From Candidatus Gastranaerophilales bacterium (GTDB taxonomy: Bacteria > Cyanobacteriota > Vampirovibrionia > Gastranaerophilales > Gastranaerophilaceae): 64,000 nt of DNA. The position numbers were made by a program, and so were the translations under genes. The notes under the pieces are model-generated. The model saw only the letters and a program-made list of their open reading frames with translations, did not search any database and was not told the DNA's origin. Below, piece after piece: positions 1-8,716 of the stretch. Numbering within the stretch: position 1 is the stretch's first letter; the number at the start of each line of letters is the position of its first letter. The DNA lies in assembly GCA_947584965.1 (NCBI GenBank), contig CANPWQ010000003.1, positions 1 through 64,000 of the forward strand. The letters are read 5' to 3'.

Positions 1-1175
1 GGGTGTCCCGTATGGTTTAGGGAAATTTCATGAGCTGCGCCAGTACCTGCAGCCAGTCCGTCTAAGAAAAATCCGCCGACTATATTATATGGGTCACGCA
101 ATAGGTTATTATACACGGAAACACTTGTTACGGAAGCCGCCGTCTTTATTGCAACGGGAACACGGAAATTAAATGCGGCATTCATTGATAAAAACATCTT
201 TTGAACGCTTTCCTCAATAGAATACAACCCTTGATGAGTAGGAGGACTTAAAAGGTCTGCCCTTGGTACGCCTCTTATTTCCTGCACGTATTTCGCAACC
301 TTGCTTGCCATTAATAACCCACCGTCTCCCGGTTTTGCACCTTGCCCGATTTTTATTAATATCCCAGCAGGATCTTCTGTCATCTCCGGCATGGATTGAA
401 TTATTCTGTTCCAACCAAAATGCCCCGAAGCTATTTGGAGTATCATATACTTAACATAGCGTGATTTTAAAAGTCTTACGGGAATTCCGCCCTCACCCGT
501 ACACATTCTTACGGGCATTTTCATTACTTCATTTAAATATGCCGTTGCTATTGCCATAGCTTCCCACATACGCCATGAAACCGCACCAATTGACATATCA
601 CCCATTATTATCGGGTATATCCACCTGTTTGGCGGTAATTGAGAACTTAATTCCATTTTTCCGTTTACATTATGCAGTGAAAGTTTGTCTGCCGATAAAA
701 CTCTGCCAAAGGGAGTTCTTAATTCAAATTGGTGACGTGCTGCATCTAACGAGGGGTCTGTCATTTGCGATATTCTGCCGATTTTAATTTTATCTAAAGT
801 TCTGCCCTCTGTATTTAAGTTGGAACGCCCTCCCTTTTTAAGCGAATCAGCTTTTGCCGCACGATATCTGACGGAATACTTATCATTAAAATTTCTGACA
901 GCTTTAATTGCACCGTTTGGACATACTCTTGTACACATTCCGCAACCACGGCAATGATGTTCAAAAGATACATTTTGCTTTATAACAAGCAGATTGTCAA
1001 AAGACGGCTTTTGAAGTCCCGTTGACGGTTTTCTGCGCTTTTCCACGACGGGTTTTATAGCACCGAAAGAACACGCAGCGGTACATCTGCCGCACTGTAT
1101 ACATTTATTTTCATCATATTCCACAATCCACGGTAGGTCGTCCAAATGTAATTGATTTATCTTTACTGCTTCCAT
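1..1175 (-). CDS. gltB: Glutamate synthase, FMN-binding synthase subunit with N-terminal 4Fe-4S domain (partial, 3' end off the left edge)
   Basis: This is the N-terminal 391 residues of an archaeal-type glutamate synthase large subunit, which uses ammonia and 2-oxoglutarate to make glutamate. Read from the start at 1175, residues 25-35 hold CIQCGRCTAAC and residues 75-85 hold CRGCGMCTRVC, two ferredoxin-like 4Fe-4S sites. From about residue 125 the sequence enters the FMN-binding barrel, with MCTGEGGIP and IKIGQGAKPGDGG as recognisable stretches. The start is supported by a GGTGGAAAG ribosome site. It overlaps the end of the amidotransferase gene by 13 bases, so the two are translationally coupled and should form one enzyme. 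The remaining barrel, and any GXGXG domain, lie outside the window. Confidence 0.87.
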   Translation of the reverse strand, partial: MEAVKINQLHLDDLPWIVEYDENKCIQCGRCTAACSFGAIKPVVEKRRKPSTGLQKPSFDNLLVIKQNVSFEHHCRGCGMCTRVCPNGAIKAVRNFNDKYSVRYRAAKADSLKKGGRSNLNTEGRTLDKIKIGRISQMTDPSLDAARHQFELRTPFGRVLSADKLSLHNVNGKMELSSQLPPNRWIYPIIMGDMSIGAVSWRMWEAMAIATAYLNEVMKMPVRMCTGEGGIPVRLLKSRYVKYMILQIASGHFGWNRIIQSMPEMTEDPAGILIKIGQGAKPGDGGLLMASKVAKYVQEIRGVPRADLLSPPTHQGLYSIEESVQKMFLSMNAAFNFRVPVAIKTAASVTSVSVYNNLLRDPYNIVGGFFLDGLAAGTGAAHEISLNHTGH

Positions 1176-2269
1176 CTTTCCACCGTCAAATCATTATTTA
1201 CTATTATTGTTTCTTTTTCATTGGGATAAATGTCCTTAGAAGTATCTCTATCGGGCAATATGTCATTAATTCCGGTAACTTCTGATGTCATTATCACAGT
1301 TTCATCGGTTTGTCCGACAACGACAGGTCTTAATTTTTTGGAGTCACAAACGCATAATAGCTCACCGTCGGGAAGTACTCCTAAAATAGTGTTAGGTCCG
1401 TTTATCTCTAAATGAGAAAGCGATGCTTTTATTCTTAAAAGCACATCTTTGTCTTCTCTTTGTTCTATTTCCTCATAAGGCAGAGGAGTTATCGTGTGTT
1501 TATAATATTGAACGGGCCAATTTAATATCTTATTTACATAATGCAGAGTGTATAAGAAACATTGAGAATCAGACTCAAACCCAATATAGCCCTTATATAA
1601 CGACTGCTGATAATCTCTGTTTTTTTCAAAAAAAGTGTTTTCACCGTTAGCTAAAACGGTATATCCCTCCAAAAAGAAAGGATGAGCCGCGTATCTTACT
1701 ATATCATAATTAGTATTTTGCCTGCACTGAGCAGTAATGATTTTAGAACAAAGCTCATCATTTTCTTCCCACAATCCAAAATACGTTCCTATATCACGGG
1801 GACTGCCTATTTCCTTTAATGTTAACACATCGGGCCAAAAAGAATATATAAATCCCAAATTATCCTTTTCAAGTTCATGCCTTAACAATAACGCTGTATC
1901 AATTAAAAGTTCTTCTTTTTCTTCTTTTGTGGCATATTTATGACTTTTGGGATATTGGAACGACTCAAAAATATAATTAGGCATAGGCTCAATTTTTAAA
2001 CCCTTTTGATTATTTATCTCGGGCGACCATTGAAGTACACGAGTAAAACCTAAATTATGCAATATATCCTCAGCACGCCTTGTTCCCTCAACGGTTGCCG
2101 CCATTGATAATGTCGGAAGTTCTTTATATGCTGAAAATATCCCGCCTAAATCCTGCATAACAAAAGCAAAACCTGAATTATCATGACCTTTTTGCTGGGA
2201 ACGCATTAATTTTAAGGCTATCGACGGGTGTAAATATTTCTTGGATTTTATTGCGCCTATTCTACACAT
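1163..2269 (-). CDS. Glutamine amidotransferase class II subunit of glutamate synthase
   Basis: This 368-residue protein starts MCRIGAIKS, so Cys2 becomes the N-terminal nucleophile of an Ntn-type glutamine amidotransferase after removal of Met. It matches the stand-alone amidotransferase module that releases ammonia from glutamine for the neighbouring synthase subunit (the split glutamate synthase layout of archaea and some anaerobes). Sequence such as QQKGHDNSGFAF fits the glutamine-binding part of this fold. The start is forced by the catalytic cysteine. No Shine-Dalgarno is visible before it, and a possible promoter sits only a few bases upstream, so translation may be leaderless. The synthase subunit follows with a 13-base overlap. 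Confidence 0.85.
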   Translation of the reverse strand: MCRIGAIKSKKYLHPSIALKLMRSQQKGHDNSGFAFVMQDLGGIFSAYKELPTLSMAATVEGTRRAEDILHNLGFTRVLQWSPEINNQKGLKIEPMPNYIFESFQYPKSHKYATKEEKEELLIDTALLLRHELEKDNLGFIYSFWPDVLTLKEIGSPRDIGTYFGLWEENDELCSKIITAQCRQNTNYDIVRYAAHPFFLEGYTVLANGENTFFEKNRDYQQSLYKGYIGFESDSQCFLYTLHYVNKILNWPVQYYKHTITPLPYEEIEQREDKDVLLRIKASLSHLEINGPNTILGVLPDGELLCVCDSKKLRPVVVGQTDETVIMTSEVTGINDILPDRDTSKDIYPNEKETIIVNNDLTVERWKQ

Positions 2270-2278
2270 ATCATTTAT

Positions 2279-2307
2279 ATTGTCGAACTCATCAAAGTAT
2301 ATGTCAA
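2279..2307 (-). promoter_or_regulatory. Candidate promoter for the glutamate synthase pair
   Basis: On the minus strand TTGACA (2302-2307) is followed by a 17-base spacer and GACAAT (2279-2284). The predicted start of transcription lies within a few bases of the ATG at 2269, which has no ribosome binding site. This fits a leaderless message. The -10 box matches consensus at only 4 of 6 positions. Confidence 0.35.
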
Positions 2308-2397
2308 GTAATAATTTTTAGCTTTTTTTAAGTTTTGTTAAATTGTTCTGATAAAAAAAAGCAATTCTTACTTAAAAAAAAACTTTATATAAGAGTA

Positions 2398-2574
2398 GAC
2401 AATAAATGAAAGGAAATAAAAGAAAAAAGAAAAAAAACACAAAGAGGCACTGTTAAGAGGAACTCTACAAATAATCAGCCTTTTAAGGCAAAATGATTAA
2501 AAACAAATTTTTACTCTCTCTCTTAATATCCTCGTGTTTATTTGATGTTTGCATACTCTGCAAACATTTTTTTT
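2398..2574 (+). ncRNA. Candidate structured small RNA or leader ending at an intrinsic terminator
   Basis: A transcript on this strand must begin inside the 378-base gap after the divergent gene at 2269, because a strong terminator follows at 2545-2574. The segment can fold. Bases 2435-2459 (AAACAC, GAGG, TTAAGAG blocks) pair with 2520-2539 (CTCTTAA, CCTC, GTGTTT), enclosing a hairpin at 2473-2498 (AATCA GCCT TTTA AGGC AAAA TGATT). A weak -10 (TATATA, 2386-2391) suggests a start near 2398. The 5' part is purine-rich and could encode a 16-residue basic peptide from 2406, without a good ribosome site. It does not match SRP, 6S or tmRNA signatures that I know. It may also be an attenuated leader for the mtaB copy at 2648. 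Confidence 0.42.
2545..2574 (+). terminator. Intrinsic terminator upstream of the first mtaB copy
   Basis: A perfect 9-base stem ATGTTTGCA / TGCAAACAT with a 5-base loop (TACTC) is followed by seven T residues. No annotated gene lies immediately upstream on this strand, which implies a short untranslated transcript. Confidence 0.8.
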
Positions 2575-2629
2575 GCGTACTTATAACTCTAAAAAAGATT
2601 ATATAAATCATTAATATAAAAGAAATTTG

Positions 2630-4013
2630 TATTAAAATTTTTAAACAATGAAAAAATTTATTATTAAAACATTAGGATGTAAAACCAATCAGTTGGAATC
2701 GGCGACCATTGTGGAATTATTATCATGCAACGGTTTCAAAGAGGTTCAAAATATCCGTGACGCTGATTTTTATATTTTAAATTCCTGCTCCGTTACTCAT
2801 ATTGCAGACAGCAAAAATCTTTCTTATTTAAGGCTCGCTAAACGGGAAAATCCTAACATAAAAACCGTTTTAACGGGATGTATGGCTCAATTACAAAAAG
2901 AAAAATTATTAAATGATAATATTGCCGATTTTGTTATAGGTAATTACGAAAAAAACGATATTGCAGAAATAATTAAAAATCACACCACCTTTTGCGTATC
3001 AGATATTTTTTCCCATCCTGATTTCAGATATCAAAAAATAAATCAAACAGATAAAACAAGAGCATTCGTCAAAATTCAAGACGGATGTAATAACAGGTGC
3101 AGTTACTGCACCATACCATACGCCAGAGGTAAAAACCGCTCAAATTCTATTGAAAACATTATCGAACAAATTAATCTCTTTGTTGAACACGGCTATTATG
3201 AAACAGTTTTAACCGGAATTCACATAGGTCAGTGGGGAATGGATTTTAAAGAAAAAAAATCACTAATTTATTTACTGGAAGAAATTGAAAAAACTCCGAT
3301 AAAACGATATAGACTCGGAAGTTTAAACCCACAGGAATTAGATGACAAGTTTTTAGATTTCATCTCATAGTCCGAAAAATTCTGCCCTCATTTTCATTTG
3401 TCGTTGCAATCTGTTTGTGACAAAACTCTTAAAAATATGAACAGATACTATACCTCCGAAAAAATAAAAGAATTAGTATGTAAAATAAATAAAAAATTTG
3501 ATAAAGCCTTCATCGGCTGTGATATTATTGCAGGGTTTCCGGGTGAAACAATTGAAGATTTTGAAATTACACTTAATAACCTAAAATCTTTTAACTTGTC
3601 AAGAATTCACGTATTTCCTTATTCAAGAAGGAAAGGAACCAAAGCGGATTTAATGGGAAACCAAGTTGAAGATTTAGAAAAAAAACGGCGCGCAGCTTTA
3701 ATTCAAGAAGTTTCTGATGAAAAACACATACAATTTTTAAAAAATAACATAAATTGTGTAAATGAAGTAATTTTTGAAAAAAGACGCGACAAAAAAACTA
3801 ATTTTTTAAAAGGGGTAACTAAAAATTATATAAGTTTATTGTGTGATACGGAAGACAAATACAAAGATACTCTTCAAAAAGTTTTAATAACAGGATTTTC
3901 AGAAGACAAATCAAAATTAATTGCAAAAATCGTTACATAATAACATCTTTAATTTGCTTTTACGTATCCAATGTTTATAAAAATAAGTCGAAATTAAAGA
4001 GATAGTTTATACA
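2630..4013 (+). repeat. Direct repeat copy A of about 1.4 kb (mtaB plus downstream flank)
   Basis: This segment is repeated in the same orientation at about 8717-10101, an offset of 6088 bases within the gene. Similarity begins a short way before the start codon and continues about 75 bases past the stop codon, into the sequence that precedes dnaE in the other copy. Identity is patchy. A run of about 170 identical bases (about 3155-3324) and a nearly identical 280-base 3' end flank clearly diverged patches near 3325-3400 and 3570-3660. Confidence 0.85.
2648..3940 (+). pseudogene. mtaB: mtaB paralogue interrupted by one in-frame amber codon
   Basis: The reading frame is exactly as long as the intact copy at 8736-10028 (430 codons plus stop) and is colinear with it. 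Codon 241 (3368-3370) is TAG where the intact gene has CAG, so a C-to-T change gives a 240-residue product. The rest could restart at the ATG at 3398. The truncated part keeps Cys11, Cys47, Cys78 and the radical SAM motif CNNRCSYC, but lacks half of the barrel and the C-terminal domain, so it is unlikely to be active alone. Several genes in this window end in TAG, which argues against recoding. The start lacks a clear ribosome site, as in the intact copy. Confidence 0.8.
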
Positions 4014-4105
4014 AAATCCTCAACTTTACAGAAAATGTTTTGAAAGAAAAAACTGTATTAATGTCGAATTTTTTTATGAACTAAAACTTTTTTAAAATAT
4101 ATAAC

Positions 4106-4339
4106 TTAATCTTTAATTGTTATTTTATAACCCATATCACGAAGCTGTTGAGCTGCATTTTCCTGTATTTTTTTATATTCAAATACATCTTTTTCTAAAT
4201 TTTGTTTTTTGGCATATTCTATTAAACTTGTCATAAAAGAATATTCTTTATAATACCTTGTAAATTTATCTTGCGGCAAGTTATTTTTAAACATTTCATA
4301 CATATTTTTTACATCTTCATAAGTTATAATTGTTGTCAT
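4106..4339 (-). CDS. Small protein encoded directly after the RTX/metallopeptidase gene; candidate immunity or accessory protein
   Basis: This 77-residue soluble protein has no signal peptide and is rich in Lys, Glu and Tyr, with mostly helical-looking sequence (for example EYAKKQNLEKDVFEYKK). I recognise no family. It starts 17 bases after the stop of the 1426-residue gene upstream on the same strand and has a good AAAGGAAAC ribosome site, so both are probably made from one message. A small cytoplasmic protein following a large toxin-like protein is the usual position of an immunity protein. That role is inference from position only; a chaperone or unrelated protein is equally possible. Confidence 0.6.
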   Translation of the reverse strand: MTTIITYEDVKNMYEMFKNNLPQDKFTRYYKEYSFMTSLIEYAKKQNLEKDVFEYKKIQENAAQQLRDMGYKITIKD

Positions 4340-4356
4340 TTTTGTTTCCTTTTTTA

Positions 4357-7300
4357 TTAAACAGGTAGTACCTTTGCTAATCCGCCATTTGTCATTGCCA
4401 TATATAATTTCATAATTGCATTTATAGAATCAGAATCACCAAATTCTGGCATGTACGTTTTTTTATACATATGAGCATCCAAATAAAATCCATGTTCATC
4501 AGTTATTATAGTGTATTTTCCGTTATTATCAACCCTTATTGTACCACTTGAAATTAAAGTTGTAACTTCTGCTACAAATTCCTGATTATTTGTAATGGCA
4601 TAATCACTGATTAAGTCGGTTATTTCAGATTTTCGTAATGTTATATCACCAAATTCAATAGTATCTTTATCAGGCTGAATTATAGTACCTTGACTATTAG
4701 ACCTCAGTCTATTTGTAGATACATCATAATCAGCCATATGTGCTGCTTCATGACAAATACTACGTGTAAGAAATTCTTCACTAGAAAAAACAGAACTTCT
4801 TAAAAATATACTATCGGGATTTAAATTACCAAAATATCCTGCTGCCCTACCTTGTATTCTTGAATCAGGTACAAATAAATCAGTTAAATATATTTTATCA
4901 GGTATTTTTTGCCCTGCCGCCTGCATTCTTGCCAGAGCATTTTCAACTGCTTGTTTATAGTCATCAGTCAATACAATTCCGTGTTTTCCCATATCCAAGT
5001 CCGATTTATGGGCATCTAAATATTCTTTAGTGACCATATTATTATCAGTCAAGATTGAAACTTCATTATCACCAACTTTAATCTTCCAATCAGCTAAAGT
5101 AGGATCTAATCTTTCTCCTGTTTTAGCAATATTAATTCTATCCCAATAAGTTTCAAGTTTTGGAACCTCACATAAATTTATACCATTACCATTTTGAAGT
5201 CCTATATTATTAATATCACCTTTAACTGCATAAATAAAATCTATATCATACCCCTCATCAATTAGTTTTAATACGCTTTCACATTCGACTTCACTAAAAT
5301 TTGAAGCGGTCTTAATTGCAGAATCTAAACCAAAATTTCTACCAAATAATAAAGTTGCCACGTTAAATTGTGCATCATTTAGGTTAGAAGATAAATTTGT
5401 AAGATTTAAAGCATCAAGTACATCAGTTCCATTATTTTCAACTAAATCTATTAGTCTACTGGTTTGAACATCACTGCTTTCATTTGATATTTTTATAGAT
5501 TGTTCATCAGAAAATCCAGTATCCATCAATAATTTAGTCATTTTATATTGAGGGTCACTTAAGTTCTTTACTGTATCTAGCAAGGCATCATCTGTTACTC
5601 CTCTGCTTCGCATTTCGTGTATACGTGCAGAGATATCTGATGTCGCCGTATCAGGATTGTCAGTATTTGAACGCGTTACACTTTGATCGTCATTTGGTCT
5701 TATTACACTTGAATCGTCAGCATTTAATTTAGTATCTTCAGGAGTATCTCCAGGTTTATATGCTGAGTCACTTTTACCACGATGGTTACCTTTACCATTA
5801 TATTCATTATATTCTTTAACCTTTGCACCCGCAATACCTGATATTATACCGAGTAATTGGCTAATGCCTTCGCTTGTAAGGTCTACTTCTCCGGTTAGTA
5901 CTAAATCTGACATTAAACTTAATACCGTATCGGTTCCTACTTCTGCTGTCCAACCGATAAGAGTTTGTAAAGCTTCACTTCCTCCTATACTTTCCATTAA
6001 TGCTGCCGCACCAGTATGTGCACCTTCTGCAACTACATTAATTGCCAGTCCTGATAAGTATAAAGCAGCATCTATAACGACTTCCTTAACTATTTCTCTT
6101 GCATGTTCTTCTGTTAATCCGTTTTCGGAAGTCCAAGAGTCAAGTGCCTCTAAACCATCATCTGCAAACATTCCTACAACAGATGTCCACTTACCTACGT
6201 TCATGACAGTAGCACCAACCGGCGGGCATACAAATGTTAACAGACCGCCCACTGCCATTAGTCCCATGCCTGCAATTTGAACTCCGGCGGCAATTCTATC
6301 TTCTATAGTCGATTGTTCTATACAATATTCATCAATTAATTTTTGGAATGAATTATTTGTTCCCATTGCTAATACTTGACTTGTAGCATATTTTGCCTGC
6401 AATGTTTCTATACTATATCCCATTGTATTTTCAAAATTAGTTTCGTATTCATCCAATAATCCTTTATGAAGTTTTTGCATATTTATATCAGTTATAAAGA
6501 CATTTGGAATTTCATTCAATTGACAATTTTTGTTTCCTGAATCTAAAGGATCCGATTCGTCACTTGAACAATAACTGTACTCAACTTGATTATTTTCATT
6601 TATTTTAATATTATAGTAATTACATCTATTGCTATCATCATAGAAATTAGTACCTCCTAAATCTTGATTTAATTTTTCTCTAGCTACGTCTTCACTGCCA
6701 TAAAAATCTATATACAGATTAAATACTTCTTCTATATTTTGTGCTTGAGCAATTTTCTGAGAAAAATCTTCTACAACTTTCTCTCCTGCAACAGCGAAAG
6801 TATACAGTTGCTGATATCCTAAAAATTCCGCTACATTTTCTTCATTATATTCAACTCCTGTCCATTTTTTAAATACTTCTTCAAACTTTGAACTATCTTC
6901 ACTATTTAATGCCTCTTGCAATTCTAATATCATTGCTTCTTGTTGCTCTATAGCAGCTTGAATTTCGTCACTAGTAACTCCCATATCAAGCATTGCTTTA
7001 ACTACATTATATGAATCACCGACTACTCCGTCAGCATTTTGCTGACTTTCAAATTGAGCTCTTATGCTCTCTAACTGATTCGAAAGCATATTAATTGTTA
7101 AAGCATAATATTGCTCTGTTGAAGTTAATTCTCTATCTGTATCTGTATATTTGGATGTTATTTGATTCGTAGCACTTACAGCTTGTTCAGCATATACTGT
7201 ATCCGGACCTTCTAAAGCCAGGGGCAGGGGATCCATCATTTCAATCACAAACGAACCTTTTTTACCTTTATTAATCGGTAGGCCTGAATCTGAATTTGGA

Positions 7301-8637
7301 GCCATTAAAACTTTATTCTGACCGCCACCCTGATCAACACCATTTACACTTCCGTTTTTAACGTCTAATATGTCATTACCATTTCCTAAATATATTGTAT
7401 CTATAACATTTGTATTATCTAACCCAACTTTATCATTTCCATCTCCGCCTTCTATCTCTGTTATTGTAGTATCTACTAATGCTAAATCATCGTTACCATT
7501 ATCCATATAAATTTTGCCTACTTTTGAACCGGTTACTGTTCCACAGTCATCTCCTGAACCCAAAATAATATCTTTTGCCACTTCAGAATCTGTTACATGC
7601 AATACATCATTGTCTTTGCCTGTCTCAATAGTACCGATTGTTGATTTTTCGACATCTACTTTATCTTCACCTCTTTCGGTATATATATCTCCAATTGTAG
7701 AATTATTAATGGATACTTCATCATTTCCCGAGCCTGTTCTTATTTCTACGTTGACATACGAATTATTAACTTTTATTTCGTCGTCTCCATCATTTCCTTC
7801 TATAGCAGCTACAGCTGCATCATCCACAGTTATTTTATCATCACCGCTGCCACCTATTATGCTGGAAAGATCTGAACCACCGCAGATTGTTATATAATCT
7901 GTACCATTTCCACCTTCTGTTTTATAAACAACTGAACCACCGCTGATTGTTATATAATCTGAACCATCTCCACCTTTTATTGTTTCGGTTACCGTTGATG
8001 CTTCTATCTTAATAGTATCATTACCGGCTTGACCCATTAAATCACTTATTGTTGAGTTCGTAACGATTATATTATCATTACCTTCTCCTAAATTGATTTT
8101 TTCATCAATTTTTGAATTATTTATAACTAAAGTATCATCTCCTTTGCCCATATCAAAATTATCCCATAATTTATCCTCCATCGTTGAATCATATATTTCA
8201 ACTTTATCATCCCCGCCTTTTGTATTTATCTTTTTTATTGTTGAGTTTTTTATTGTTAATAAATCATTTACTTCACTACCTGTTACTACCAGATTCTCTG
8301 CATTCTCTATCAGATATTCACCTGTTTTTTTATTATATTTAATTATTACATCATTTGTTAAATCAAATTCCAATTCTAATCCCGTTGATGTCTTATAATA
8401 ACCAACATCTTCGCCCAAAATACGATTTTTTATTTCCGGATCAATTAATTCCCAGTCTGAATCAATTCCTTGGTCATTATTGTTATTATCATTACCAGCA
8501 CCGACATTATTGTTATTAGAATTGACATTAGCTCCCGATTTTGGAGCAGATGTTCTAGCATTAGAACCTGAATCTATGCATTCTGTTGTTTGTGCATACA
8601 ATACAGTGTTAGAATTAGAATTAAGTTCCGGTCTCAT
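4357..8637 (-). CDS. Giant RTX-like repeat protein with C-terminal lethal-factor-like zinc metallopeptidase domain
   Basis: This 1426-residue protein has four visible parts. Residues 1-60 are Asn/Ser-rich without a classical signal peptide. Residues about 118-440 hold some sixteen glycine/aspartate turns of the type GGDGSDYITI, about 20 residues apart, like calcium-binding RTX repeats. Residues about 500-960 are helical with hydrophobic, glycine-rich stretches near 783-815 and 860-950 that could enter membranes. The C-terminus carries HEAAH at 1296-1300 and QEFVAE with Glu1353. This matches the HExxH plus downstream EFxAE layout of the anthrax lethal factor family (M34/ATLF), so His1296, His1300 and Glu1353 are the predicted zinc ligands. 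Secretion, perhaps type I, and toxin activity are inferred. It lies between two mtaB copies on the opposite strand. Confidence 0.8.
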   Translation of the reverse strand: MRPELNSNSNTVLYAQTTECIDSGSNARTSAPKSGANVNSNNNNVGAGNDNNNNDQGIDSDWELIDPEIKNRILGEDVGYYKTSTGLELEFDLTNDVIIKYNKKTGEYLIENAENLVVTGSEVNDLLTIKNSTIKKINTKGGDDKVEIYDSTMEDKLWDNFDMGKGDDTLVINNSKIDEKINLGEGNDNIIVTNSTISDLMGQAGNDTIKIEASTVTETIKGGDGSDYITISGGSVVYKTEGGNGTDYITICGGSDLSSIIGGSGDDKITVDDAAVAAIEGNDGDDEIKVNNSYVNVEIRTGSGNDEVSINNSTIGDIYTERGEDKVDVEKSTIGTIETGKDNDVLHVTDSEVAKDIILGSGDDCGTVTGSKVGKIYMDNGNDDLALVDTTITEIEGGDGNDKVGLDNTNVIDTIYLGNGNDILDVKNGSVNGVDQGGGQNKVLMAPNSDSGLPINKGKKGSFVIEMMDPLPLALEGPDTVYAEQAVSATNQITSKYTDTDRELTSTEQYYALTINMLSNQLESIRAQFESQQNADGVVGDSYNVVKAMLDMGVTSDEIQAAIEQQEAMILELQEALNSEDSSKFEEVFKKWTGVEYNEENVAEFLGYQQLYTFAVAGEKVVEDFSQKIAQAQNIEEVFNLYIDFYGSEDVAREKLNQDLGGTNFYDDSNRCNYYNIKINENNQVEYSYCSSDESDPLDSGNKNCQLNEIPNVFITDINMQKLHKGLLDEYETNFENTMGYSIETLQAKYATSQVLAMGTNNSFQKLIDEYCIEQSTIEDRIAAGVQIAGMGLMAVGGLLTFVCPPVGATVMNVGKWTSVVGMFADDGLEALDSWTSENGLTEEHAREIVKEVVIDAALYLSGLAINVVAEGAHTGAAALMESIGGSEALQTLIGWTAEVGTDTVLSLMSDLVLTGEVDLTSEGISQLLGIISGIAGAKVKEYNEYNGKGNHRGKSDSAYKPGDTPEDTKLNADDSSVIRPNDDQSVTRSNTDNPDTATSDISARIHEMRSRGVTDDALLDTVKNLSDPQYKMTKLLMDTGFSDEQSIKISNESSDVQTSRLIDLVENNGTDVLDALNLTNLSSNLNDAQFNVATLLFGRNFGLDSAIKTASNFSEVECESVLKLIDEGYDIDFIYAVKGDINNIGLQNGNGINLCEVPKLETYWDRINIAKTGERLDPTLADWKIKVGDNEVSILTDNNMVTKEYLDAHKSDLDMGKHGIVLTDDYKQAVENALARMQAAGQKIPDKIYLTDLFVPDSRIQGRAAGYFGNLNPDSIFLRSSVFSSEEFLTRSICHEAAHMADYDVSTNRLRSNSQGTIIQPDKDTIEFGDITLRKSEITDLISDYAITNNQEFVAEVTTLISSGTIRVDNNGKYTIITDEHGFYLDAHMYKKTYMPEFGDSDSINAIMKLYMAMTNGGLAKVLPV

Positions 8638-8716
8638 TTTTATAACTTTTCCTTTATAATTTGTTTATAAAGTTTATCGGCAAATTTTTAAAAAAACTTT
8701 AATTTATATATGTTTT

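Noticed and set aside
2398-2574. 6S RNA, SRP RNA or tmRNA
   Set aside because: The length would suit 6S, but the 5' and 3' ends do not pair. The SRP GGAA-loop domain and tmRNA features are absent.
3368-3370. TAG recoded as glutamine or pyrrolysine in the first mtaB copy
   Set aside because: The intact copy has Gln at this place, which fits a TAG=Gln code, but pepP, trmH-like, accD, kdsB and dapB genes in the window all end in TAG. A nonsense mutation is simpler.
5864-6280. 138-residue plus-strand frame inside the giant gene
   Set aside because: It is antisense to the hydrophobic middle of the RTX-like protein, is Ser/Thr/Pro-rich as reverse-complement frames often are, and has no ribosome site.
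7300-8290. CRISPR-like or satellite DNA array
   Set aside because: The periodicity of about 60-66 bases comes from RTX-like protein repeats. The DNA units differ too much, and there are no constant repeats with unique spacers.
7514-8398. Long plus-strand frames rich in Ser and Pro opposite the RTX repeats
   Set aside because: They are mirror images of the Gly/Asp repeats on the real strand; their repeat pattern comes from the sense protein.
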